Source: Candidatus Eisenbacteria bacterium
GTDB taxonomy: Bacteria > Eisenbacteria > RBG-16-71-46 > SZUA-252
Reading direction: 5' to 3'
DNA: 64,000 nt
Assembly (NCBI GenBank): GCA_005893275.1
Contig: VBOW01000013.1
Coordinates: 1-64,000 of the forward strand
Part shown: piece after piece, positions 1-8,721 of the stretch
How the letters are laid out: each line of letters begins with the position of its first letter
Position numbering within the stretch: position 1 is the stretch's first letter
Made by a program: the position numbers and the translations under genes
The notes under the pieces: model-generated
Told to the model about the DNA's origin: nothing
Seen by the model: only the letters and a program-made list of their open reading frames with translations
Databases searched by the model: none

Positions 1-1
1 G

Positions 2-250
2 CGGCCCGCGGGCAGTAAGACCACCCCCACCACGCCACAGCACCTCAAGTCCCCGAGCCGCCCCGAGCATGGATCCGGTGGCGGTGAAAAGAAGCAGGGC
101 GGGCCGGCGCCGAAGTCGACGCAGACGCTCCGATCTACGCAGCAAGCCGCTCTCTATGCCTGTCCTATGCACCCAGAGGTAACCGACAGCATCCCATCGA
201 AGTGTCCGAAATGTGGAATGACGTTGGTGCGGAAGAAGGAGAGGCAATGA
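2..250 (+). CDS. Heavy-metal-binding domain protein, C-terminal part
   Basis: Only the last 82 codons are in the window; the frame is open to the left edge. A Pro/Gly/Lys-rich linker leads to a C-terminal zinc-ribbon-like module with YACPMHPEV followed by KCPKCGMTL. This is the heavy-metal-binding domain found on copper and silver efflux proteins such as P-type ATPases and CusB-like adaptors. The Cys pairs, the His and the Met are the likely metal ligands. Its stop codon overlaps the start of the following TolC-like gene (ATGA), so the two are probably translated together. The missing N-terminus could be a membrane-fusion protein or another efflux component; this cannot be told from here. Confidence 0.75.
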   Translation, partial: RPAGSKTTPTTPQHLKSPSRPEHGSGGGEKKQGGPAPKSTQTLRSTQQAALYACPMHPEVTDSIPSKCPKCGMTLVRKKERQ

Positions 251-1590
251 TGCGCGCAACAACGTGCCTCGTTGTCGCGGCTCTCCTGGCCGGTGTGCCG
301 CTCCGCGCGCTGGCGAACGACACCTCCCGACCCTCCCTCACGGAGCTTGTTCGCGAACGGACGGGCGTGACGGTGGGATGGCCGTTGAACGACCGGGCCG
401 AGGCCCAAGCACTCCTCCGAGACTCTTTGACTGCAGACCGGGCCGTGCGGGTTGCGCTCTTGAACAGCCGCGAACTGCGAGCGGCTTTCGGCGAGGTCGG
501 TATCACGCAAGCGGACTACCGTCAGGCTCTACTGCCGAAGAATCCTCAGCTCGAGGGCGAGATCCGCTTCGGCGGCGGCGGACGCCGTCCGGGGGAGATC
601 ATCGTCATGCAGGATCTCACCTCGCTCTTGCTCACGCCGGCTCGTCGACGCGCCTCCAGCAGCGCCCTGCGTCAATCCACGTTGCGAGCCGCGGACGCGG
701 CGACGGCGCTCGTGGCGGAGACCCGGTCCGCCTTCTACGGCGTGCAGGCCGGGAACCAGGTTCAAGGGTTGTGGGAGAGGGCGGTCGAGGCGGCGCAGGC
801 GGGCGCCGATCTGGCTCAGCGGCAGCACGCCGTCGGGAATATAACGGATCTTGACCTCGAGAACGAGCAGGCCGTCTACGAGCAGGCCAAGGTCGAGCTC
901 GCGCGGAGTCGGACCGAAGCGCTCATCGCGCGGGAACGCCTCAACCGGGCGATGGGCGTCTGGGGCGAGCGGACCGCGTGGGTAGTTGCCAGCGAGCTTC
1001 CGGGTCTGCCGGCCGAAGAGGCGCCGCTCGACTCCGTCGAGAGTGCGGCCGTACTCCAGCGCCTCGATCTGGCGGCGGCGGAGGCGGAAATCCAGGCGCT
1101 GGCGCGGTCGGTTCCGCTCGCCCGGTTCTCGCAGTTCCCGGAGCTTCGCGCGGGCGCGCACTTCGAGCGTGAGCCGGAGGGGACCCGGACCACCGGACCG
1201 GCCGTCGAGCTTGCTTTTCCATTGTTCGATCGCGGGCAGGCAGCGGTGGCGCGCGCGAAGGCGCAGATCCAACAGGCCGAGGACCGACGCGACGCACTCG
1301 CGATCAGCATCCGATCCCAGGTGCGCGCCGCACGCGATCGCTTCAGTGCAGCGCGCCAAGTGGTGGAGTACTACCATGACGTTATCCTGCCCCGCCGCAC
1401 CCGCATCGTGGAACAGACGCAGCTCCAGTTCAACGGGATGCTCGTTGGCGTGAACCAGCTCATCCAGGCGAAGCAGCGTGAAATCAGCGCGCAACGCGAG
1501 TACATCGAAGCCCAACGCGAATATTGGCTGGCCCGGACGGAGCTGGATCGCGCACTCGGCGCTTCCATTCCGGGCGCCGACGGGAAATGA
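247..1590 (+). CDS. TolC-family outer-membrane efflux channel (CusC/CzcC-like)
   Basis: About 447 residues. ATG 247 is chosen because it overlaps the upstream stop and begins a clear signal peptide (residues 1-23, ending near LRALA). The body has two long helical repeats rich in Ala, Arg and Glu separated by short strand segments, the pattern of trimeric outer-membrane factors that form the exit duct of tripartite RND pumps. No pump or adaptor gene is visible downstream; the upstream partial gene could belong to the adaptor. The next genes encode a multicopper oxidase and a cytochrome c, so copper is the likely substrate by context. The family assignment is firm; the substrate is inferred. 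Confidence 0.85.
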   Translation: MMRATTCLVVAALLAGVPLRALANDTSRPSLTELVRERTGVTVGWPLNDRAEAQALLRDSLTADRAVRVALLNSRELRAAFGEVGITQADYRQALLPKNPQLEGEIRFGGGGRRPGEIIVMQDLTSLLLTPARRRASSSALRQSTLRAADAATALVAETRSAFYGVQAGNQVQGLWERAVEAAQAGADLAQRQHAVGNITDLDLENEQAVYEQAKVELARSRTEALIARERLNRAMGVWGERTAWVVASELPGLPAEEAPLDSVESAAVLQRLDLAAAEAEIQALARSVPLARFSQFPELRAGAHFEREPEGTRTTGPAVELAFPLFDRGQAAVARAKAQIQQAEDRRDALAISIRSQVRAARDRFSAARQVVEYYHDVILPRRTRIVEQTQLQFNGMLVGVNQLIQAKQREISAQREYIEAQREYWLARTELDRALGASIPGADGK

Positions 1591-1600
1591 GGTGCGATTG

Positions 1601-2893
1601 GTGATCACACGTCGAAACCTGCTCAAGACCGCATCGGTTGCGTTCGGGGGCGCGGGCCTCATGGGGATCGCCCGCCTGCTGGGCGCTGCCCCCACCGAAG
1701 GCACGGCTCAATCGGGTGCCAGCTCCGGTCAGGCTGCCCCGGCAGCTCCGGCTTCGAGAAGAGGGAGCTATGCCCCCGTCATCACACCGAACGGCACCAG
1801 TCTCCCGTGGAAATGGGAGAACGGTGCGAAGGCGTTTCACCTCGTCGCTGAACCGGTCAAGCGCGAGTTCGCTCCGGGACTCGCTGTCAACTGCTGGGGA
1901 TACAACGGCCAGACGCCCGGCCCCACGATCGAGGCAGTGGAAGGCGACCGCGTCCGAATCTACGTGACGAACAAACTCCCTGAGCCCACATCCGTGCACT
2001 GGCACGGGATGATCTTACCGAACGGGATGGACGGGGTCGCCGGTCTCAACCAGAAGCCCATCCAGCCGGGCGAGACGTTCAAATACGAGTTCACGCTGCG
2101 ACAGCATGGCACCCAGATGTACCATCCGCATTTCGACGAGATGGTGCAGATGGCGATGGGGATGATGGGGTTCTTCGTCATCCATCCGCGGGAGGCCAAA
2201 GATCCGCCCGTCGACCGTGATTTTGCGATCATGCTTTCCGAATGGTTCGTGAAGCCCGGTTCGGCCACGCCCGACCCGACGGTGATGTCCGACTTCAACC
2301 TCCTGACGTTCAATAGTCGCGTCTTCCCCGGCACCGAGCCGCTCGTGGTTCGTCGAGGTCAGCGCGTTCGCATCCGGCTTGGGAATCTGAGCAGCATGGA
2401 CGCCCACCCGATCCACCTCCACGGCCATAGCTTCCGTGTGACGGGTACGGACGGTGGCCCGACGCCGCGATCGGCCCAGCTGCCGGAGGCGACGGTCATG
2501 GTACCGGTCGGGACGACGCGCGATATCGAGTTCGCCGCGGAACATCCCGGCGACTGGGCACTCCACTGTCACATCACGCACCACGTGATGAACCAGATGG
2601 GCCACGGCATCCCGAATATGCTGGCCGTGAAGACGGCAGGCCTCGAGGAGAAGGTCAACCAAGTGGTGCCGGGGACGATGATCATGGGCCAGAACGGCAT
2701 GGGCGGGATGATGGAGATGGGCGCGCCCCGCAACAGCATTCCGATGCGCAGCGGGGAAGGACCTTTCGGCCGCATCGATATGGGAGGAATGTTCACCATT
2801 GTGAAGATCCGGGATGGCATTACGTCTTTTAACGACCCAGGCTGGTACCGACATCCGGCTGGAACCTTGGCGGAGCCGACCTCGAAGATGTGA
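1601..2893 (+). CDS. Tat-exported multicopper oxidase
   Basis: About 430 residues. GTG 1601 is chosen: it lies 8 nt after a GAGG ribosome site and places the twin-arginine motif TRRNLLKTA at residues 3-11, so the enzyme is exported folded. All four copper-site motifs are visible: HWHG (133-136), HPH (175-177), HPIHLHGH (269-276) and HCHITHH (322-328) with the type-1 Cys323 and a candidate axial Met333. A Met-rich stretch (about 360-382, GQNGMGGMMEM) resembles the Met-rich copper-binding elements of CueO/CopA-type cuprous oxidases. Probable role: oxidation of Cu(I) in the periplasm. It follows the TolC-like gene by 10 nt and precedes a cytochrome c gene. Confidence 0.9.
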   Translation: MITRRNLLKTASVAFGGAGLMGIARLLGAAPTEGTAQSGASSGQAAPAAPASRRGSYAPVITPNGTSLPWKWENGAKAFHLVAEPVKREFAPGLAVNCWGYNGQTPGPTIEAVEGDRVRIYVTNKLPEPTSVHWHGMILPNGMDGVAGLNQKPIQPGETFKYEFTLRQHGTQMYHPHFDEMVQMAMGMMGFFVIHPREAKDPPVDRDFAIMLSEWFVKPGSATPDPTVMSDFNLLTFNSRVFPGTEPLVVRRGQRVRIRLGNLSSMDAHPIHLHGHSFRVTGTDGGPTPRSAQLPEATVMVPVGTTRDIEFAAEHPGDWALHCHITHHVMNQMGHGIPNMLAVKTAGLEEKVNQVVPGTMIMGQNGMGGMMEMGAPRNSIPMRSGEGPFGRIDMGGMFTIVKIRDGITSFNDPGWYRHPAGTLAEPTSKM

Positions 2894-3028
2894 TTTGGAT
2901 TCCCAGTGTTCATTCAAGCAGAAAGGAGATCTCCCTCTTCAGCTCGATTTCGGTCATAGGGAATGCGCTCCGGCTGAAGCGCGAGAACCTGTGAGCGGCG
3001 GACGTCGCGCGCTGCGAGGGAGGGTGTC

Positions 3029-3832
3029 ATGAAGTGGATCCTGGCTGCTCTGGTCGCAGCGGTGGTGCTCGGGGGAGCGGCCTATATCTTCGTGTTCCGA
3101 CCGCACCTGCCTCCAGCCGAACGCGGGCGAAGGCTGGCCGAGAGTACCGGGTGCTTTGCTTGCCACGGTCCCGATGGGATTCGCGGCGTCGCGAATCCTG
3201 GGCGCACGGAGCGCACGGTGCCCAGTTTTGAGGGGGACGTCATGATGTACGCCCATTCCCCCGAGGAAATTCACGAGTGGATCCACAACGGCGTCAACGC
3301 GAAGCGCGCGGTGAGCCAGACGTGGCGCGCCGAGCGAGACAGCGGCACCCTCAAGATGCCCGCGTTCAAGGGCCGCATGACGGAAGAACGAATGCACGAC
3401 CTGGTCGCGTACGTGATGGCAATGTCGGGCATGCCGAGTCCCGAGGATTCGCTGAGCGCCCGTGGCCTCGAGCGCGCGGGCGCGCTCGGCTGCGTGGGTT
3501 GCCACGGCGCAGGTGGCCGTCTTGCGAAGCCCAACAAGGGGTCCCTCAAGGGCTATGTCCCTTCGTGGGACGGTCAGGACTTTCCAGATCTGGTGCGCGA
3601 CAGCACCGAGTTTCGAGAGTGGGTCGAGCGGGGGGTCAGCCGGCGCTTCGAGCGCGATCCGCTCGCGCAGTTCTTTCTGCGCCGGGCGGTGCTTCACATG
3701 CCCGCGTATGCGAGACGGCTCGAGTTGGGCGACGTGGAAGCGCTCTGGACGTACGTCCAGTGGCTGCGGTCTCAGGGATCCCACGAGGCACACGAGCACG
3801 AGGCGCACCACAAGGGGGGCACCGATGATTGA
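3029..3832 (+). CDS. Membrane-anchored diheme cytochrome c
   Basis: 267 residues. An N-terminal anchor (about 4-26) precedes two c-type heme modules: CFACH at 42-46 with a likely Met ligand in KMPAF, and CVGCH at 155-159 with a likely Met ligand in HMPAY. It therefore looks like a tandem duplication of class I cytochrome domains facing the periplasm. A purine-rich ribosome site (GAGGGAGGG) precedes ATG 3029. The last 8 nt overlap the next gene. Sitting between a multicopper oxidase and a His-rich envelope protein, it could accept electrons from, or give them to, the oxidase; that partnership is inference from context. The C-terminus is rich in His and Glu. Confidence 0.88.
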   Translation: MKWILAALVAAVVLGGAAYIFVFRPHLPPAERGRRLAESTGCFACHGPDGIRGVANPGRTERTVPSFEGDVMMYAHSPEEIHEWIHNGVNAKRAVSQTWRAERDSGTLKMPAFKGRMTEERMHDLVAYVMAMSGMPSPEDSLSARGLERAGALGCVGCHGAGGRLAKPNKGSLKGYVPSWDGQDFPDLVRDSTEFREWVERGVSRRFERDPLAQFFLRRAVLHMPAYARRLELGDVEALWTYVQWLRSQGSHEAHEHEAHHKGGTDD

Positions 3833-5126
3833 CCGCGCTCGATGGTGGGTCTGCCTCGCGGCGGCCGTCGGCCTCGCATTCCCTCATCCGGCGCTGGCCC
3901 AGACGCATCATCACACCGCCGCGCCCGCCGATTCCATGGCGCATCATCACCACCACGAGATGACGATGAAGGGAATGTACGGTCCTTATCCGATGACGCG
4001 CGAAGCCTCCGGGACCGCATGGCAGCCCGACCTGGCCCGGCATCGCGGGATCCACACGATGAGGGGACCGTGGATGCTGATGCTCCACGGAGCGGGCGAC
4101 CTCGTCTTCGATCATCAGGGAGGAAAACGAGGGGACGAGAAGGTGTTCAGCGGCAACATGGTGATGGGCATGGCGCGGCGTGCTCTCGGGCTCGGCACGC
4201 TCGGATTGCGCGCCATGATGTCCGCCGAGCCGGCGACGATCGGGAAGGGCGGCTATCCGCTGCTGCTCCAAACCGGCGAGACCGCGAACGGCCTCACGCC
4301 GCTCATCGACCGCCAGCATCCGCATGACCTCTTCATGGAGCTGGCGACGTCCTATAGCGTCGCGAGCGGAAACCGCTCCCTGTTCCTCTACGGCGGGTTG
4401 CCCGGCGAGCCTGCGCTGGGTCCGCCCGCGTTCATGCATCGCTTCTCGGGCGCGGCCTTTCCCGAGGCTCCGATCACCCACCACTGGCTCGACTCGTCGC
4501 ACATCACGTTCGGGGTCCTTACGGCGGGAGCCGTCTTGGGCGGACTGAAGCTCGAGGCATCGGCGTTTCGCGGGCGAGAGCCCGACCAGAACCGCTTCGG
4601 CATCGAATCCCCAAAGCTCGACTCGCACTCGTTTCGCGTCTCTCTGAATCCCGCGCCCGCCTGGGCGCTCCAGGTGAGCTACGGGCGGCTGAAGAGCCCC
4701 GAGCAGCTCGAGCCGGACCTCGATACGGACCGCACGACCGCCTCCGTGATCTACGCCCGGGAATGGAGATCGGGGCACCTGGAGTCGACCGTCGGATGGG
4801 GACGAAATCGCAATCGCCCCGGCGCGATTCTCGACGCGCTTGACGGGGAGGTCGCGGCTCAGCTGAGAGAGAAACACATGCTCTTCGCCCGGATCGAGCG
4901 CGTCGAGAAAGACGAGCTCTTTCCGGAGGGGGACCCGCGCGCCGGGCGCGTCTTCCAGGTCGGAAAGGCGAGCGCCGGCTATCGCTTCGATTTCTGGAAG
5001 AGCGCGAGCGTGGCGACCGGGCTGGGTGCGCTGGTCAGCGCGGTCCGGGTGCCGTCGACACTCCGGGACACCTACGGAAAGGACCCCGCCTCGGTGATGA
5101 TCTTCGCGCACGCGGAGCTGCGCTGA
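3825..5126 (+). CDS. His-rich envelope protein of copper cluster, probable outer-membrane barrel
   Basis: 433 residues. ATG 3825 overlaps the cytochrome stop and starts a signal peptide ending near PALAQ. The mature N-terminus is exceptionally His/Met-rich (clusters HHH and HHHHHEMTM). The rest is made of alternating hydrophobic strands with polar turns and Gly/Arg-rich segments, as expected of an outer-membrane beta-barrel, and it ends in a strand with Leu-Arg at the C-terminus. I recognise it only as a conserved protein type seen beside copper-resistance genes and cannot name a family. A metal-binding or porin role is suggested by its composition and operon position. Confidence 0.7.
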   Translation: MIDRARWWVCLAAAVGLAFPHPALAQTHHHTAAPADSMAHHHHHEMTMKGMYGPYPMTREASGTAWQPDLARHRGIHTMRGPWMLMLHGAGDLVFDHQGGKRGDEKVFSGNMVMGMARRALGLGTLGLRAMMSAEPATIGKGGYPLLLQTGETANGLTPLIDRQHPHDLFMELATSYSVASGNRSLFLYGGLPGEPALGPPAFMHRFSGAAFPEAPITHHWLDSSHITFGVLTAGAVLGGLKLEASAFRGREPDQNRFGIESPKLDSHSFRVSLNPAPAWALQVSYGRLKSPEQLEPDLDTDRTTASVIYAREWRSGHLESTVGWGRNRNRPGAILDALDGEVAAQLREKHMLFARIERVEKDELFPEGDPRAGRVFQVGKASAGYRFDFWKSASVATGLGALVSAVRVPSTLRDTYGKDPASVMIFAHAELR

Positions 5127-5150
5127 GGTAGGCGACCCGCCGCAGGACCG

Positions 5151-6572
5151 TTACGCCGTCTTGACCGCGTGAACCAGCCTCGCGACGGAATCCTTGGCGT
5201 CCCCGAAAAGCATCATCGCGTTTGGGTTGTAGAAAAGCTCGTTCTCGATTCCCGCGAAGCCGGGCTTCAAGCTCCGTTTCAGGATAATGATGTGCTTCGC
5301 CTTGTCCGCGTCCAGGATCGGCATCCCATAGATCGGGCTCGAAGGATCGTTCCGTGCCGCGGGGTTCACGACGTCGTTGGCGCCGATGATCAGCGCCACG
5401 TCCGCGCGCTCGAACTCGGGATTGATCGCTTCGAGGTCGTAGAGCTCCGGGTAAGGCACGTTCGCCTCCGCGAGGAGCACGTTCATGTGCCCCGGCATGC
5501 GCCCCGCGACCGGATGGATCGCGTATTTCACGTCGACACCGCGCGATTTCAGGATATCCGCGAGCTCGCGGACGCTGTGCTGCGCCTGTGCGACCGCGAG
5601 GCCATAGCCCGGGATCACGATGACCGATCGCGCGTACGCGAGCATGGTCGCCGCGTCTTCCACCGAAACCTCGCGCACAGCCTTGCCCGCCGCGGCGCCC
5701 GCGCGCGCGGCGGCCGGCCCCGCCCCTTTCCCCCCGGCACCGAACGCGCCGAAGAGCACGTTCGTGATCGGACGGTTCATGGCCTTGCACATGAGGTAGG
5801 TAAGGAGGGTGCCCGAGGCGCCGACGAGCGTCCCGCTGATGATGAGGACGTGGTTGTGGAGCGAAAAGCCCGTGGCCGCGGTCGCGAGTCCCGTGAAGGA
5901 GTTCAAGAGCGAGATGACGACCGGCATGTCTCCGCCGCCGATCGGAATGACGAACAGCACGCCGAACAGGAGCGCCGCCGCGGCGAACCATGCATAGACC
6001 ATCGGGTCCGGCCGGCCCGTCACGGCAAGCCAGACCGAGACGGCGAGGATACCGAGGAAGAGTACGAAATTGAGGGGCTTCTGAAGCGGATAGGTCACCG
6101 CGCGTTCGGTCACGAGACCCTGGAGCTTCCCGAAGGCGACGATGCTGCCGGTGAATGAGATGGCGCCGATTAGGGCGCCCAGGAGAATCGTGACGCCGCT
6201 TACGGGCGGAACCGAAAGCCCCGCCCGCGCGAAACGGAGATACTCGAGGCTCGAGACGATCGCCGCGGCGCCCCCTCCCGATCCATTGAAGAGCGCCACC
6301 ATCTGCGGCATCGCCGTCATCGCAACCCGGGCTGCGGCGATCGTGCCGATCAAGCCGCCGAGAACGATTCCGGCGAAGATCGTCCCGTAGCTCAGAATCT
6401 GGCGGTCCAGCAGGGTCGCCACGATGGCGAGGAGCATTCCGATGGAGGCGAGGAGGTTTCCGTTCCGCGCCGATTTCGGGGAGCTGAGCTGCTTGATCCC
6501 GATGATGAACAGGACGGAGGCGATCAGGTAGACGACGCGTATGGCGTTCGGCGGAAGATGCGGGAGGGACAC
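5151..6572 (-). CDS. pntB: NAD(P) transhydrogenase subunit beta
   Basis: 473 residues, the usual length. The N-terminal half has about eight to nine transmembrane helices of the proton channel (domain II). The C-terminal third is the NADP(H)-binding domain III, including VIVIPGYGLAVAQAQH and the later VALIIGANDVVNPA segment typical of PntB. It couples proton entry to hydride transfer from NADH to NADP+. The start is GTG 6572, two bases past the stop of the preceding small subunit. It is the last gene of a three-gene minus-strand operon of the split-alpha type known from Rhodospirillum rubrum. It converges with the copper operon, leaving about 24 nt between stop codons. Confidence 0.96.
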   Translation of the reverse strand: MSLPHLPPNAIRVVYLIASVLFIIGIKQLSSPKSARNGNLLASIGMLLAIVATLLDRQILSYGTIFAGIVLGGLIGTIAAARVAMTAMPQMVALFNGSGGGAAAIVSSLEYLRFARAGLSVPPVSGVTILLGALIGAISFTGSIVAFGKLQGLVTERAVTYPLQKPLNFVLFLGILAVSVWLAVTGRPDPMVYAWFAAAALLFGVLFVIPIGGGDMPVVISLLNSFTGLATAATGFSLHNHVLIISGTLVGASGTLLTYLMCKAMNRPITNVLFGAFGAGGKGAGPAAARAGAAAGKAVREVSVEDAATMLAYARSVIVIPGYGLAVAQAQHSVRELADILKSRGVDVKYAIHPVAGRMPGHMNVLLAEANVPYPELYDLEAINPEFERADVALIIGANDVVNPAARNDPSSPIYGMPILDADKAKHIIILKRSLKPGFAGIENELFYNPNAMMLFGDAKDSVARLVHAVKTA

Positions 6573-6573
6573 G

Positions 6574-6870
6574 TCAGCGTCCGCCCGGGGTCTTGGCCGA
6601 GAACATCCGGAGCATCCGGTCGGTGACGAGGAACCCTCCGACCACGTTGATCGTTCCGAGGACGACCGCGAGAAAGCCCAGGACGGTCACGAGCGGCCCT
6701 TGGGGCGCTCCCGCGACCAGCATGGCTCCCACGAGAACGATTCCGTGGATCGCGTTCGTGCCCGACATGAGCGGGGTGTGAAGGATCACGGGCACCTTGG
6801 AGATGATTTCATAGCCGATGAAGATGGCGAGGATGAAGATGGTGAGGTCGTTGAGCAGCGCCTCGATCAC
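6574..6870 (-). CDS. pntAB: NAD(P) transhydrogenase subunit alpha part 2 (membrane part)
   Basis: 98 residues, mostly hydrophobic, with three predicted transmembrane helices (IFILAIFIGYEI, then GIVLVGAMLVA, then TVLGFLAVVLGTINVVGGF). This is the alpha-subunit membrane segment, which is a separate polypeptide in split transhydrogenases. GTG 6870 is the start because it overlaps the stop of the upstream alpha part 1 gene (GTGA) and gives the standard length. It ends in RMLRMFSAKT, typical of the family, before pntB begins. Confidence 0.93.
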   Translation of the reverse strand: MIEALLNDLTIFILAIFIGYEIISKVPVILHTPLMSGTNAIHGIVLVGAMLVAGAPQGPLVTVLGFLAVVLGTINVVGGFLVTDRMLRMFSAKTPGGR

Positions 6871-8057
6871 TGCGGGCTCCTCGCCGGAGACCCGGCCGCC
6901 GCGAGCGTCCCTTCCGCCCGCGCCCGCGTCGCCGGATGAACGATCTGCCCGTCGCGGGTCACGCAGGTCCCCTTGGTGATGTCGTCCGACCAATCGGGGG
7001 TGAGGGTTCCATCCTTCGTGATATGGAGGAGGAAGCTCGTGATGTTCTTGGAATACATCTGCGTCGCGTGCACCGGCACCGTGCTCGCGAGCCGCACCGG
7101 GCCGTGGATCGTCACGTCGTGGCGCACGACGGTTTCCCCTGGTTGAGTCAGCTCGCAGTTTCCGCCCATGTCCGCCGCCAGGTCCACAACGACCGATCCC
7201 GGCTTCATCCTCGCGACTTGATCGGTCGAGATGAGCCGCGGCGCCGGCATCCCCGGAACGCGGGCGGTCGTGATGATGACATCGGCGTGGGCAATTCGCT
7301 CCCCGAGAAGCTCCATCCCTTTGCGCTGCGCTTCGGCGGAGAGCGGCTTGGCGTAGCCCTGCTCGTCCTGCGCCTCGCTCGCTTCGAGCCGGGGTCCCAC
7401 GAAGGTCGCCCCCAGGCTCTCCACCTCCTCCTTCACGGCGGGCCGGACATCGTAGGCCTCGACGACGGCGCCCAGCCTCCGCGCCGTCGCGATCGCTTGG
7501 AGACCCGCGACTCCGGCCCCCACGATGAGAACGCGCGAGGGGGCGACCGTTCCGGCCGCGGTCACAAGCATGGGAAAGAGTCGCGGCAGCGTGTCGCCCG
7601 CGATGAGGACCGCCTTGTAGCCCGCCAGGGTGCTCATCGAGGAAAGCGCGTCCATCGGCTGCGCGCGCGTGGTGCGCGGCATCATATCCATGCTGAAGCT
7701 GGTCACGCGTCGCTTGGCGAGCATCCGCACCGTATCGATGTGGCTCAACGGACGGAGCATGCAAATGAGGGTGGAGCCTTCCGCGAGGAGATCCGCTTCG
7801 TGAAGGTGCAGCGAGGGGTTCGGAAGCGGCGGCTGGATCTTGAGGACGATCTCCGAACGGGACCAGAGGTCCGCCGTGTTCGTGGCAATGCCCGCGCCCG
7901 CCTCCTGAAATTTGGCGTCGGGAATGAAGGCGCCCGCCCCCGCCCCCGCCTCGACGTGGACGTCGTAGCCGGCGGTCTTGATTCGGCGGACCGAATCGGG
8001 CGTGAGGGCGACGCGACGTTCGCCCGGTCCGATCTCCTTCGGGATGCCGACCTTCAT
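6867..8057 (-). CDS. pntAA: NAD(P) transhydrogenase subunit alpha part 1 (NAD-binding)
   Basis: 396 residues. This is the soluble domain I that binds NAD(H), related to alanine dehydrogenase. It opens with MKVGIPKEIGPGERRVALTP and contains the Rossmann motif VGAGVAGLQAIATARRLG followed by VVEAYDVRP. ATG 8057 is preferred over earlier codons because the homology begins exactly there. It heads the operon; the 94-nt gap to the divergent DinB-fold gene must carry its promoter, but I could not pick clear -35/-10 boxes there. Confidence 0.95.
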   Translation of the reverse strand: MKVGIPKEIGPGERRVALTPDSVRRIKTAGYDVHVEAGAGAGAFIPDAKFQEAGAGIATNTADLWSRSEIVLKIQPPLPNPSLHLHEADLLAEGSTLICMLRPLSHIDTVRMLAKRRVTSFSMDMMPRTTRAQPMDALSSMSTLAGYKAVLIAGDTLPRLFPMLVTAAGTVAPSRVLIVGAGVAGLQAIATARRLGAVVEAYDVRPAVKEEVESLGATFVGPRLEASEAQDEQGYAKPLSAEAQRKGMELLGERIAHADVIITTARVPGMPAPRLISTDQVARMKPGSVVVDLAADMGGNCELTQPGETVVRHDVTIHGPVRLASTVPVHATQMYSKNITSFLLHITKDGTLTPDWSDDITKGTCVTRDGQIVHPATRARAEGTLAAAGSPARSPQ

Positions 8058-8151
8058 CGGTGAACGGCTCCTGGAAATGCCGCAGGTCAATCCAGTAGGA
8101 TGACAGTTCGACGAATCGAGAACCGCATCCTACCAAAAGAGGGAGAACCTT

Positions 8152-8712
8152 GTGAAACGATTCCCAAGCGCGCGCCGGACCCGATCGCGCCGCATCGCGA
8201 TCACGCCGGAGGTTCGCGCCTATGTGAGAAAGATCGACGCCTACCGTGCGGGCCGCAATCCGATAGGTCTGATGAAGACCGCGCCCGCCAAATTCGCGCG
8301 GGCCGTCGCCGGGCTGAGCGCGGCTCAAATGCGACGGCGGCCCTCGCGGGGCAAGTGGAGCATCATCGAGATCCTCGGGCATCTCCACGACACGGAGGTC
8401 GTATACGGCTATCGGTATCGGCTTTCGCTTTCCCAGCCCGGCTCGGACATTCTGGGCTACGACCAGGCGCGCTGGGCGGACGAGCTTCGCCACCGCCGGA
8501 GCAAGGCGAAGCGGCTGCTCGAACAGATACGGATTCTACGCGAGGGGAATCTCGATGCGGTCCTGCGCGTGCCGCGTCGTTCCTGGAAGCGTTACGGCAT
8601 GCACAGCGAGCGGGGTAAGGAGACCGTGCAAAGGACGCTCGAGCTGATCGCCGGCCACGACCTGAACCACATCGACCAGATTCGGGCGATCAGGAACAAA
8701 TACGGCTGGTAG
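8152..8712 (+). CDS. DinB-fold metal-dependent protein
   Basis: 186 residues. It starts at GTG 8152, 6 nt after GGGAG. After a basic N-terminus it matches the DinB/YfiT-like four-helix bundle: KWSIIEILGHLHDTE, then MHSERG, then AGHDLNHIDQI. The His residues in these three segments would bind the catalytic metal. Family members include thiol-dependent transferases and many of unknown substrate, so no reaction is assigned. It stands alone between divergent and convergent neighbours; its stop is only about 10 nt from the stop of the opposite gene. Confidence 0.85.
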   Translation: MKRFPSARRTRSRRIAITPEVRAYVRKIDAYRAGRNPIGLMKTAPAKFARAVAGLSAAQMRRRPSRGKWSIIEILGHLHDTEVVYGYRYRLSLSQPGSDILGYDQARWADELRHRRSKAKRLLEQIRILREGNLDAVLRVPRRSWKRYGMHSERGKETVQRTLELIAGHDLNHIDQIRAIRNKYGW

Positions 8713-8721
8713 GCGCCCGAC

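Noticed and set aside
3636-5111. Long minus-strand frame opposite the His-rich barrel gene
   Set aside because: Reads as His/Arg-rich noise; the plus strand has a signal peptide and operon overlap.
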